DNA from: Alphaproteobacteria bacterium
GTDB lineage: Bacteria; Pseudomonadota; Alphaproteobacteria; JANQMY01
Direction: 5' to 3'
DNA length: 64,000 bases
Assembly (NCBI GenBank): GCA_028289425.1
Contig: JANQPL010000017.1
Coordinates: forward strand, 62,001-126,000
Below, piece by piece: positions 44,301-51,884 of this stretch (position 1 is its first letter; each line of letters starts with the position of its first letter). A model generated the notes under the pieces. That model worked only from the letters and a program-made list of their open reading frames with translations. It was not told the origin of the DNA and made no database searches. A program made the position numbers and the translations under genes.

Positions 44301-44967
44301 GAAGAACCGGTGTCAAATAGGCGTCCGCGACGGTGGTGTCGCCGCGTCCGACAAGTTTCATCAATGGGCTGACGTTGTGGCTGCAGGAAATTTGCGTAAA
44401 TCCTGCTTCTTTCGCAATTTCGGCTGCCACGCGTTCATGTTCGGGATATTTGTAGCCATGCATAAATGAGATGGCGATAGATCGGCATCCTTCTTCCGCG
44501 GCACGCTCTAATTCAGTGGAAAGAACATCGCAGTCCAGCTTTCGTACAACGGTACCGTCGGCGCTAACCCGCTCATCAGCTTCTACAACGCTGCTATAGA
44601 GCATTTCGGGGAGCTCAATATTCAGCGCAAAAAGATCTGGTCGATTTTGATATCCGATGCGCAGCGCGTCGGCGAATCCCCGTGTCGTGAGCAGAACGGT
44701 CGGTGCCCCCTGGCGTTCGAGCAAGGCATTTGTTGCGACTGTTGTCCCCATTTTTACGGCAGCGATCTTCTTGGTCGGTATACGGTCACCCTTAGCCACG
44801 CCCAGCGTCTGGCGAATTGCTTCGATTGCTGCGTCTTCATATCTGTCCGGATTTTTGGAGAGCAACTTGATGACGTTCACGTTGCCATCGGGACCTTTCG
44901 CAATTACGTCCGTAAAGGTGCCGCCGCGGTCGATCCAAAATTCCCATTTGCCATGTTGACCGTTCAT
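41341..44967 (-). CDS. 5-oxoprolinase (ATP-hydrolysing), fused HyuA-HyuB type
   Basis: A 1208-residue protein, the usual length of eukaryote-type OPLAH and its bacterial fused forms. The HyuA half has FWIDRGGTFTDVIAKGPDG, MGTTVATNALLERQG and VGFDMGGTSTDV (actin-like ATPase phosphate loops). The HyuB half begins near residue 700 with NPIMLEIFNSLFMSIAEQMG and contains YALNNPYNGGTHLPDITVI and RGHHADIGGITPGSMPA, with probable metal ligands. It opens 5-oxoproline to glutamate using ATP; hydantoinase activity is a less likely alternative. It is divergent from the DjlA-like gene. Confidence 0.88.
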   Translation of the reverse strand: MNGQHGKWEFWIDRGGTFTDVIAKGPDGNVNVIKLLSKNPDRYEDAAIEAIRQTLGVAKGDRIPTKKIAAVKMGTTVATNALLERQGAPTVLLTTRGFADALRIGYQNRPDLFALNIELPEMLYSSVVEADERVSADGTVVRKLDCDVLSTELERAAEEGCRSIAISFMHGYKYPEHERVAAEIAKEAGFTQISCSHNVSPLMKLVGRGDTTVADAYLTPVLQAYITKIEREIQSASETASLFFMKSNGALTEAGQFEGKDAILSGPAGGVVGGVKCAEALGYRELVGFDMGGTSTDVWHYSGSYERTLETVVAGTRIRAPMMQIHTVAAGGGSILKFDGARLRVGPESAGADPGPTCYRRGGPLAVTDANLITGRIQVSQFPNIFGPDGNQPLDRQVVSEKFESMAKDVGGSYTPEEVAEGFTQIAVQNMAQAIKKISVQRGHDITTHALVCFGGAAGQLACQVADALGMKTIIVNRNASVLSAYGMGLADVGAHREQAIEEPLSGSALEHAEDVLAHLEEQTREEVIRQGIAPENLKHHRSMYLKYAGTDNAIEVPFSDLNEAQKNFDLRHKTQFGFVDATKSLVIEAVAIESVGSTESAHKVAATELSIGTPDTIEASTSVYGELYTEGNWRKIPIFSRDQLEENSRIDGPSIISEPLSSITVEKNWRALVGPEAVILERQESKQTESRADTTVNPIMLEIFNSLFMSIAEQMGFALEKTAHSVNIKERLDFSCALFDETGNLVANAPHMPVHLGSMGESVKSVIGAVGARLRPGDVYALNNPYNGGTHLPDITVITPVFDDAGETIIFFVAARGHHADIGGITPGSMPAHSETIADEGVLIDNFLLVENGRFNEEELRSLLTSAEYPARNPTQNVADLKAQVAACQKGIDELKNLIGVYGLNVVQSYMKHVQANAEESVRRVLDRLDDGAFSIDTDAGDRIQVKISVDRQAREASIDFKGTSPQTTSNFNAPAAVTRAAILYVFRCLVGEDIPLNDGCLKPLNINIPKNSLLDPAYPAAVVAGNVETSQVVTDALFGACGVMAAAQGTMNNLTFGNAKHQYYETICGGSGAGDGFDGTSAVHTHMTNSRLTDPEVLEFRFPVRLESFSIRKETGGLGQYSGGNGTRREIRFLEDVDVSLLSSRRTTAPFGLAGGGDAKCGSGVVIRADGTRQPLKGCNHVALRTDDRIVITTPGGGGFGTPGEK

Positions 44968-45079
44968 ATGGTTACTGCAGACCCGCTAGTAGATGACCTT
45001 CATGACCGTTTCAATTTCTCCCGAAGTGAGGCAATGCGCTCAGTCGAATTCTTCCACGGATTGTTGTAGACATATACCA

Positions 45080-45811
45080 ATGTCTGTTTGGGGAAAAATC
45101 GCCGATGCTGTCTCTGGTTTGACATCCGGAAGCTCATTGGGAAACCTGTTTGGCCAAGTGGCCGGACATTTGGGTATTGATGTCGGATCGGATAAAGGAC
45201 AGCAAGAGGGTCTCAGCAATCGAAACCAGATTGCCTTCACGATTGGTTTCATCGCACTGAGCGCCAAGATGGCTAAGGCGGACGGCGTTGTGACGCCGGA
45301 CGAAGTCGACGCGTTCAAAGAAGTTTTCGACGTGAAACAAACTGAGTTTCGCAATGTTGAGCGAGTTTTCAATTTCGCGCGCCAGGACGTGGCGGGATAT
45401 GACGCCTACGCGCGACAGGTCGCCAATCTTTTCCGCAGCAATCCAGGTATACTTGAAGATGTTCTCGATGGATTGTTTCATATCGCTAAGGCTGATGGCG
45501 TTTTTCACGAGAACGAATTATTGTATCTCCAAAGTGTTGCCGAAATCTTTGGCTTCTCGGACGGCGAATTCGCGCGAATCAAAGCCAGTCACCTTGGTCC
45601 TGACGAGGCCGATCCCTACGTGATCTTGGGCGTGGACTACTCAATTTCGGACGAGGACCTACGGCGCGCCTATCGCAGGCTGGTGCAGGAAAATCATCCG
45701 GATCGCTTGATCGCGCGGGGTGTCCCCGAAGAATTCGTTGAATTGGCCAACGAAAAGCTTGCGGCAATCAACGCTGCATACGACGTCATCGTAAAGGATC
45801 GAAGCGGCTAG
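45080..45811 (+). CDS. TerB/J-domain protein, DjlA-like co-chaperone
   Basis: A 243-residue protein from ATG 45080 (the track start adds 29 residues that do not fit). Residues 45-160 are a TerB-like helical domain (IGFIALSAKMAKADGVVTPDEVDAF and GLFHIAKADGVFHENELLYL, two acidic repeats). Residues 180-240 are a J domain with the HPD motif in VQENHPDRLIARG. No trans-membrane helix is present at the N-terminus, unlike E. coli DjlA, so it may be peripheral. It stimulates DnaK ATPase through HPD. Its place before the amidase and rnpB appears conserved in Rhizobiales, from memory. Confidence 0.87.
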   Translation: MSVWGKIADAVSGLTSGSSLGNLFGQVAGHLGIDVGSDKGQQEGLSNRNQIAFTIGFIALSAKMAKADGVVTPDEVDAFKEVFDVKQTEFRNVERVFNFARQDVAGYDAYARQVANLFRSNPGILEDVLDGLFHIAKADGVFHENELLYLQSVAEIFGFSDGEFARIKASHLGPDEADPYVILGVDYSISDEDLRRAYRRLVQENHPDRLIARGVPEEFVELANEKLAAINAAYDVIVKDRSG

Positions 45812-45868
45812 GTCCTTTCGCTGCCTCCGCGCGCGCTGACTTTCCCGTTCCTCAGGATTAGCAATCAA

Positions 45869-46744
45869 ATGCCGCTGCCCCATCTGTTGTTCATGATTGT
45901 GATCACCTTCCTTTGGGGGTTTGCGCCTATCATTATGAAGGTTGCGTTTGAATCAGTGCCGCCTCTTGTTTTTACAGGCGTTCGCTTTGTCCTGGTTCTG
46001 GCCGTTCTTGCGCCCTTCCTGAAATGGCACGGCAGCAAAATGCCATTGATCATTGCGATCGGTTCAACAGTGGGGTGGCTCGAATTCTCTCTGTTTTTTT
46101 CCGGTCTCGCGATCTCGGGTGATGTCGCACCGATTGCGGTCGCTGCCCAGCTCTCAGTGCCATTCGCCACAATCCTTTCGATTTTTCTCTTAGGCGAAAT
46201 TGTAAGGTGGCGCCGCTGGACGGGAATCTTGCTCGCTTTCGGCGGCGTGATGTTGTTTTCTTTTGACCCGCGTGTCGTCGGGTACCTTGGGGGCCTTTCT
46301 CTGGCAATTGGGGGCGCCTTGTCGCACGCGATGGCCATGGTACTCATGCGCAAATTGGATGGGATCGGAGTGTTTGAGCTGCAAGCCTGGGTGGCTGTGG
46401 TTTCCGCCCCCGTGCTATTTCTTCTGTCTTTCATCGTTGAGGGTGGGCAAATTGCGGCGTTTACCAGTGCACCTTGGCATGTTTGGCTCACGCTGTTCTA
46501 CGGCGCATTTCTGTCGAGCCTGGTTGCCCATGCGGGGTTCTACTGGATGGTGCAACGTTATGAGGTAACGGTCTTAGCGCCCTTTACACTCTTGGCACCA
46601 ATTTTCACTATTCTGCTTGGGTATTTTGTTTTAGGGGATCAGCTCACCGCGCGAATGCTGATTGGCAGTGCCATTACGCTGGTCGGCGTTTCGATCGTGA
46701 CACTTAGAACAGAAGATCTTAGGGAATCAGATCCGCTGCCATGA
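45869..46744 (+). CDS. EamA/DMT-family transporter
   Basis: A 291-residue integral membrane protein with about ten hydrophobic segments in two EamA repeats. The first begins FMIVITFLWGFAPIIMKVAFESVPP and the second near 155 with IGGALSHAMAMVLMRKLDG. Motifs such as GVRFVLVLAVLAPFL and APIFTILLGYFVLGDQLTARM are typical. Members export amino acids or other small metabolites; the substrate cannot be predicted. It ends in an ATGA overlap with the amidase gene. Confidence 0.88.
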   Translation: MPLPHLLFMIVITFLWGFAPIIMKVAFESVPPLVFTGVRFVLVLAVLAPFLKWHGSKMPLIIAIGSTVGWLEFSLFFSGLAISGDVAPIAVAAQLSVPFATILSIFLLGEIVRWRRWTGILLAFGGVMLFSFDPRVVGYLGGLSLAIGGALSHAMAMVLMRKLDGIGVFELQAWVAVVSAPVLFLLSFIVEGGQIAAFTSAPWHVWLTLFYGAFLSSLVAHAGFYWMVQRYEVTVLAPFTLLAPIFTILLGYFVLGDQLTARMLIGSAITLVGVSIVTLRTEDLRESDPLP

Positions 46745-47484
46745 CTTCAACGCTGAAAATCCAAGAACGCCCTTCACCAAACAAGGACGCAAGGCCTGCA
46801 AGCAAAAAGATTTGCCATTTGGTCCTTCATTACACCGGGATGCAGACGGCAGACGAAGCCATCGACCGGTTGACGGATGCTGAAGCACGAGTGAGCGCTC
46901 ACTACACCGTCGATGAATCCGGCAACATTTTCCGTCATGTGCACGAGTCAGAGAGAGCATGGCATGCCGGCGTTTCTTCCTGGAGCGGAGAAACGGACAT
47001 CAATGGAACATCCGTTGGAATCGAGATTGCAAACTGCGGCCATGAATTTGGTTACTCGGGTTTTCCAGGTACGCAAATCCAAGCTGTAATTGATTTGTGT
47101 AAAGAGGTATTGCGGCGTCATCCAATCCCACCAAGGAACGTGATCGGACATTCGGACGTGGCGCCAATGAGAAAAATGGATCCGGGAGAACTGTTTCCGT
47201 GGGAGGAACTGGCGTCACAAGGCATTGGATTGTGGCCGCAAGACGTTCCGATCATCTCAGCTGAGACGCTTGGACCGATGAGTTCAACGCCAAAAGTGAG
47301 ACAGGTCCAGCGGTCTTTGGAGGCTTTTGGGTACGGTCTCAATGTGAATGGCATGTATGATGGTGTTACACAGGCCGTTGTCACCGCGTTTCAAAGACAC
47401 TTCCGGCCACAAAAGGTGGATGGGTTGGCCGACGCAGAAACGCAATCATTGTTGGGCACGCTTTTGGAAATGGTTGACGACTGA
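46741..47484 (+). CDS. N-acetylmuramoyl-L-alanine amidase with peptidoglycan-binding domain (AmiD-like)
   Basis: A 247-residue amidase_2 enzyme. HLVLHYTGMQTADEAIDRL holds the first zinc His, ERAWHAGVSSWSG the central part, and VIGHSDVAPMRKMDPGELFPW the second His and Asp. Residues 185-243 are a PG_binding_1 domain (VRQVQRSLEAFGYGLNVNG). It cuts the bond between MurNAc and L-Ala in cell-wall fragments, for recycling or remodelling. No clear signal peptide is present, which suggests the cytoplasmic AmpD-like recycling role, although AmiD relatives are exported. Confidence 0.9.
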   Translation: MTSTLKIQERPSPNKDARPASKKICHLVLHYTGMQTADEAIDRLTDAEARVSAHYTVDESGNIFRHVHESERAWHAGVSSWSGETDINGTSVGIEIANCGHEFGYSGFPGTQIQAVIDLCKEVLRRHPIPPRNVIGHSDVAPMRKMDPGELFPWEELASQGIGLWPQDVPIISAETLGPMSSTPKVRQVQRSLEAFGYGLNVNGMYDGVTQAVVTAFQRHFRPQKVDGLADAETQSLLGTLLEMVDD

Positions 47485-47508
47485 CGGTCAAACCGACACT
47501 TTTGGTCT

Positions 47509-47870
<362 letters not shown>

Positions 47871-47890
47871 GCGTTTATCGGCCCAAACCG

Positions 47891-47911
47891 GCATTAACGG
47901 CCTGTTAATGC
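47891..47911. promoter_or_regulatory. CtrA-type site TTAA-N7-TTAA inside a perfect inverted repeat
   Basis: ttaacggcctgttaa (47894-47908) fits the TTAA-N7-TTAA consensus of the alphaproteobacterial cell-cycle regulator CtrA. The same bases form an eight-base inverted repeat, gcattaac and gttaatgc. It has no U-tract and could alternatively be a weak stem after rnpB. A further TTAATGC copy follows at 47926. Confidence 0.5.
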
Positions 47912-48027
47912 TTCATAACGCAGGCTTAATGCGTGGAATTGGGCGCTCAACGCTCAAAAGCCGCTAAAATCATCATACATGGGCTCAATTGGGCAAACTC
48001 CCCACATGTGGTGTGGGCGATCGAATA

Positions 48028-48053
48028 GTTCCTAGAATGTTCTATAAGTGTTC
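48028..48053 (+). promoter_or_regulatory. Tandem LexA-type box, GTTC-N7-GTTC-N7-GTTC
   Basis: Three GTTC half-sites begin at 48028, 48039 and 48050, exactly 11 bases apart. Each neighbouring pair satisfies GTTC-N7-GTTC, the LexA operator known from alphaproteobacteria. The second spacer contains TATAAG (48043-48048), a good -10 box, so LexA binding would cover a promoter. The nearest downstream gene is mraZ, about 217 bases away. Confidence 0.55.
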
Positions 48054-48120
48054 TTGCTTAATACTGGTCAGCAATTCTCGATAACTGTCTGAATTCTAAA
48101 GAATTCTTGGCCGCAAAGTA

Positions 48121-48150
48121 TTGACGGGACACGATTTCCCATGATATCCC
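48121..48150 (+). promoter_or_regulatory. Candidate promoter for mraZ
   Basis: TTGACG (48121-48126) with TATCCC (48145-48150), spacer 18. The -35 is good, the -10 partial. It would give a leader of roughly 110 bases before the mraZ start. Confidence 0.35.
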
Positions 48151-48269
48151 AAATCAACCCAATACATTTGGGTTGGGTGCTTCTTCGCATCCTGTGGGAG
48201 GTCGGCGTTCTGAGTTCGATCGGAGCGCCGATATTGATTTGGCTTTTGTAGATGGGGGTCTCGGGGACC

Positions 48270-48740
48270 GTGAAGACGTTTGTCTCCACCGTGACCAACA
48301 AAATCGACGGAAAGGGCCGGGTTTCTGTCCCGGCGCCATTTCGCCAAGCATTGGCGCTGCAAGGTGCCAGCCATTTCTATTGCTTCCAGTCATTTAACCA
48401 AAAGGCGCTAGAGGCATTTGGCCCTACGCTGATGGACAAGATCGAAGATCGCATTGGCGAGCTTGATCCCTTCAGTGAGGAGTACGACACGCTGGTGCGC
48501 TGCATATTGGGCGGCTCCATCGAATTGTCGTTCGATGGGGAAGGCCGCATCAAGCTGCCCCAGTCATTTCTCGACCATGCGGGGATCAAGGATTCGGTGG
48601 CCTTTGTCGGAATGGGTCTGAAGTTTCAACTTTGGGACCCGAAGAATTTTGCACCGCTGCGGGAGAGTGACACGGATAAGGCGCGCCAAGGCCACGGTGT
48701 ACTCGGAAATCGCTCTGCGCCGGCTGGGGGAACCCAATGA
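48270..48740 (+). CDS. mraZ: Transcriptional regulator MraZ
   Basis: A 156-residue protein. I use GTG 48270 because VKTFVSTVTNKIDGKGRVSV then aligns with the usual start of alphaproteobacterial MraZ; the track's ATG 48252 adds six unrelated residues and has no ribosome site. Two SpoVT/AbrB-like repeats are present: NKIDGKGRVSVPAPFR near residue 10 and LSFDGEGRIKLPQSFLDHAG near 90. MraZ forms rings and represses the dcw cluster by binding before its own gene. It overlaps rsmH by ATGA. Confidence 0.93.
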   Translation: MKTFVSTVTNKIDGKGRVSVPAPFRQALALQGASHFYCFQSFNQKALEAFGPTLMDKIEDRIGELDPFSEEYDTLVRCILGGSIELSFDGEGRIKLPQSFLDHAGIKDSVAFVGMGLKFQLWDPKNFAPLRESDTDKARQGHGVLGNRSAPAGGTQ

Positions 48741-49744
48741 ACGTTGCCGGACATCATCAGCCAGTCTTGCTCGACGAAGTGGTTCAAGCGCTTGGTCCCA
48801 CGTCAGGCAAAACGTATGTCGACGGTACCTTTGGCAGAGGCGGATACGCCAAGGCAATTATGTCTGCTTGCGCCAGTTGCAAGGTCGTCGGGATCGATCG
48901 TGATCCCGACGCTGTAGAGGCCGGCCAAGAACTAGCCGGATTACATCCCGACAGATTTCAGATTGTCGAGGCCAGATTTTCCGAAATCGATCGCGTAACA
49001 CGATCCTTGGGCATCAACGAAGTTGACGGAATAGCTTTGGACATTGGCGTATCTTCCGTTCAACTCGATGACGGTAGCCGCGGGTTCTCTTTTCGGAAAG
49101 ACGCTCCTCTCGACATGCGCATGTCAAAAGTTGGTATTTCAGCGGCCGACGTGGTCAATGATGCCACCGAGCAAGAGTTGTCGGATATCATTTATCAGTA
49201 TGGAGAAGAAAGAAACGCACGTAGAGTTGCAAAGGAAATTGTTCGCTTCAGGGCAATTAAACCGATCGTGACAACGAAAGAACTTTCTTCTGTTGTAGAA
49301 CGCGTTGCCGGTCGATCAAGATCCAAGAATCGAACCCATCCCGCGACAAAAACCTTTCAAGCGTTGCGCATCTACGTAAACGATGAAATTCACGAGCTGG
49401 CCTACGGTCTGTTGGCTGCCGAGCGGGTGTTGAATGAAGGGGCGTGCTTAGCTGTCGTCACGTTTCATTCTCTTGAAGACCGGTTGGTAAAACAATTCCT
49501 TGCGATTAGGTCGCGCAGTGGGCGCCCTGTGTCACGCCATCAACCGCCCCACACAGAGGAATCTAGTCCCACGTTCCGGATGAAAGCACGTCGGGTAATC
49601 AAGCCTTCTGACGCAGAAATTGCCTCAAACCCAAGGGCGCGATCCGCCAAACTGCGCACAGCCTATAGAACGGCATCCACCCCGACCGAGTTAGATTTGG
49701 ATGAGCTGGGCCTGCGCGGTTTGCCGAACATGAGGGCTGCATAA
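48737..49744 (+). CDS. rsmH: 16S rRNA (cytosine(1402)-N(4))-methyltransferase
   Basis: A 335-residue SAM enzyme (MraW). HHQPVLLDEVVQAL and YVDGTFGRGGYAKAIM open the fold, DRDPDAVEAGQEL binds SAM, and DGIALDIGVSSVQLDDGSRG with FSFRKDAPLDMRM carry the signature. NDEIHELAYGLLAAERVL and VTFHSLEDRLVKQFL complete it. It methylates C1402 of 16S rRNA in the decoding centre. Start and stop overlap with mraZ and ftsL. Confidence 0.97.
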   Translation: MNVAGHHQPVLLDEVVQALGPTSGKTYVDGTFGRGGYAKAIMSACASCKVVGIDRDPDAVEAGQELAGLHPDRFQIVEARFSEIDRVTRSLGINEVDGIALDIGVSSVQLDDGSRGFSFRKDAPLDMRMSKVGISAADVVNDATEQELSDIIYQYGEERNARRVAKEIVRFRAIKPIVTTKELSSVVERVAGRSRSKNRTHPATKTFQALRIYVNDEIHELAYGLLAAERVLNEGACLAVVTFHSLEDRLVKQFLAIRSRSGRPVSRHQPPHTEESSPTFRMKARRVIKPSDAEIASNPRARSAKLRTAYRTASTPTELDLDELGLRGLPNMRAA

Positions 49745-50133
49745 TGTTTCGTGTAACGAACATACTCTTGGTCTCGCTAGCGATAATGACCGCCTGTTTA
49801 AGCTACGCAGTAAAATACGACACCCAGTTTAAGGCGGAGACACTCGAACAGTTGGGCAAACAGATCTCCAAAGAGATGGAGGGGCTTCGGGTCACCAATG
49901 TTGAGTGGAATTACCTCACCCGGCCAGAGCGTCTCAAAAACCTAGCCTCCATGCGACCAGATCTGCAGACCATGAGCCTCTCGCAAATTGTCACACCAGA
50001 CGAAGTGGCCGCCCGAATACCTCTAACCGTCGAAGCCGAGATCGACGACCTGGAAAGAACCACCATACGAAAGTTCTCCAGTCTGCCTCGTCAAAAACCA
50101 AATATGCCAATCAAGGGGAGCATGCCCCAATGA
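49744..50133 (+). CDS. ftsL: Cell division protein FtsL
   Basis: A 129-residue bitopic membrane protein: one helix near the N-terminus (ILLVSLAIMTACLSYAV), then a periplasmic coiled coil (AETLEQLGKQISKEMEGLR) and a WNYLTRPERLKNLA motif characteristic of alphaproteobacterial FtsL. It joins FtsB and FtsQ in the divisome. The start shares one base with the rsmH stop, and its end overlaps ftsI. Sequence conservation is low, so position is part of the evidence. Confidence 0.9.
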   Translation: MFRVTNILLVSLAIMTACLSYAVKYDTQFKAETLEQLGKQISKEMEGLRVTNVEWNYLTRPERLKNLASMRPDLQTMSLSQIVTPDEVAARIPLTVEAEIDDLERTTIRKFSSLPRQKPNMPIKGSMPQ

Positions 50134-51863
50134 CCACTTCGTCGCCCGACTTTTCTCCAAAGTGTTCGGGAGTCCATGTTCCTTGTTCCGGTGCACATCG
50201 ATTGTCGGGAAATCGTGCACGAAAAGTGCTGCTCGATGGTGAAGCCAAGCAAATGGTGCAACACGGCCGAGACAGGGTTTTCATTACGGCTGTGCTATTT
50301 GTGTGTTGCTTTGCAGTGCTCGCCTTTCGGCTGATCGACCTGGCCGTTTTCAAGGCCTCGACGTCCGTCCAGGCTGGGGCTTACGTCCGCGACGAGTCAA
50401 TTGACCGAGCCGAAATTCGCGATCGAAATGGGGATGTTCTTGCGACCAATCTTGCGGTTCCCTCGGTGTTTGCGGACACCCGCGAGATTTGGGACGTCTA
50501 CGAAACAGCCACCAAGCTGCAGGAGGTTTTTCCCGATCTGGAGCTGGCAGGCTTAATGAACCGCCTTTCATGCGGCCGGGCCTTCGTGTGGATCAAACGC
50601 GATATCACACCCAAAGAGCACCAAGAGGTTCATCGGCTTGGGCTGCCGGGCATTGGCTTCCGAATGGCATCCCAGCGGGTGTATCCTAACGGCAATGTGG
50701 CGTCGCACGTCCTGGGTTACGTGGACATTGACAATCGCGGTATCGCCGGAATCGAGAAGACCATGGACGATGCGCTTCAAGATCTGGCCTTCGATGGTCA
50801 ATCGCTGGAGCTTGCCATTGACCTCCGTGCGCAACATGCGATGACGGACGAGCTCGTAAAGTCCATGAATACGTTCGACGCCAATGCGGCTGCCGGTCTG
50901 ATTATGGATGTGCAGACGGGCGAAATTCTCTCGATGGTGTCGCTGCCCGATTTCGATCCGAACCAAATCGCAAAATCTGAGGCCAACCACCGCTTCAACA
51001 GAACGACGCTTGGCACTTACGAGATGGGCTCGACCTTCAAAACTTTCACCGTCGCCATGGCACTAGAATCGGGATACGCAAACCTGAACACAAGGTTTGA
51101 CGCGCGGGCGCCCATTCGTATCGGCAGATTTTCAATTCGCGATTTTCATGCGGAGAACCGGTGGCTTTCGTTGTCGGAAGTGTTTCTTCATTCGTCGAAC
51201 ATTGGGTCGGCGCGCATCGCGTCTCAGATAGGCGCTGGCGCCCAAAAGAAATTCCTTACAAAACTCGGGTTGCTGGACAAGCCTTCACTAGAACTACCCG
51301 AAATAGGAATTCCCCAATTCCCCGATAAGTGGGGAGAGATCAGTACAATGACAATATCGTTTGGTCACGGAATTGCCGTAAGCCCAGTACAACTTGTTAC
51401 GGCAACGGCGGCGCTTGTGAATGGCGGCACTGTGGTCAAGCCAACGATATTGAAAAGGTCGTTTAAATCTAAATCAAATGGCCGGCGTGTCGTTACCGAA
51501 AAAACAAGCCAGCAAGTCCGAAACTTACTGCGCAACGTGGTACGCGATGGCACCGGCGGAAAAGCGGACGTCCAATATTACGATGTGGGTGGCAAGACCG
51601 GGACCGCCGAAAAGGCTAGCTCCAAAGGTTACCAACGGAAGGCCTTATTGTCGTCCTTTTTGGGTGTTTTCCCAATGAACGATCCAAAATATGTGGTCTT
51701 TGTGATGCTTGATGAGCCCAAGGGAATTCCTGAAACCTACGGCTATGCGACCGGCGGTTGGACGGCGGCGCCGACAGTTGGCAACGTCATCAAAAGATTG
51801 GGCTTCCTGTTTCCAATGGACCCCGTAGATGAAGAGGGAAGGGCGGTGCTGGCCTCCTTTTGA
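50130..51863 (+). CDS. ftsI: Peptidoglycan transpeptidase FtsI (PBP3)
   Basis: A 577-residue class B penicillin-binding protein. ATG 50130 overlaps the ftsL stop; the track start lies inside ftsL. A helix near residue 50 (FITAVLFVCCFAVLAFRLID) anchors it. The dimerisation domain begins ESIDRAEIRDRNGDVLA. Active-site motifs are STFK in MGSTFKTFTVAMAL, SSN in HSSNIGSARIA and KTG in GGKTGTAEKA. It cross-links septal peptidoglycan with FtsW. The leader before the helix is fairly long (about 45 residues). Confidence 0.96.
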   Translation: MTTSSPDFSPKCSGVHVPCSGAHRLSGNRARKVLLDGEAKQMVQHGRDRVFITAVLFVCCFAVLAFRLIDLAVFKASTSVQAGAYVRDESIDRAEIRDRNGDVLATNLAVPSVFADTREIWDVYETATKLQEVFPDLELAGLMNRLSCGRAFVWIKRDITPKEHQEVHRLGLPGIGFRMASQRVYPNGNVASHVLGYVDIDNRGIAGIEKTMDDALQDLAFDGQSLELAIDLRAQHAMTDELVKSMNTFDANAAAGLIMDVQTGEILSMVSLPDFDPNQIAKSEANHRFNRTTLGTYEMGSTFKTFTVAMALESGYANLNTRFDARAPIRIGRFSIRDFHAENRWLSLSEVFLHSSNIGSARIASQIGAGAQKKFLTKLGLLDKPSLELPEIGIPQFPDKWGEISTMTISFGHGIAVSPVQLVTATAALVNGGTVVKPTILKRSFKSKSNGRRVVTEKTSQQVRNLLRNVVRDGTGGKADVQYYDVGGKTGTAEKASSKGYQRKALLSSFLGVFPMNDPKYVVFVMLDEPKGIPETYGYATGGWTAAPTVGNVIKRLGFLFPMDPVDEEGRAVLASF

Positions 51864-51884
51864 TACTCGGTGGCCGCGCAACTG

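Larger units (their letters stand above)
47871..48269 (+). other. Regulatory region before mraZ, about 400 bases
   Basis: This non-coding stretch separates rnpB from mraZ and holds the sites listed below: a CtrA-type element, a triple GTTC array and a candidate promoter. There is also GAATTC-TAAA-GAATTC (48091-48106), an inverted repeat of unknown meaning. No protein gene is supported. Confidence 0.7.

Noticed and set aside
48091-48106. GAATTC-TAAA-GAATTC as a terminator or operator
   Set aside because: The stem is only six pairs with no U-tract, and AT-rich DNA makes such repeats common; no link to a regulator.
48166-48200. TGGG repeats before mraZ as MraZ-binding boxes
   Set aside because: TGGGT-TGGGT is in direct tandem and the next TGGGA is 21 bases away, which does not fit the regular spacing known for MraZ sites; too short to call by eye.
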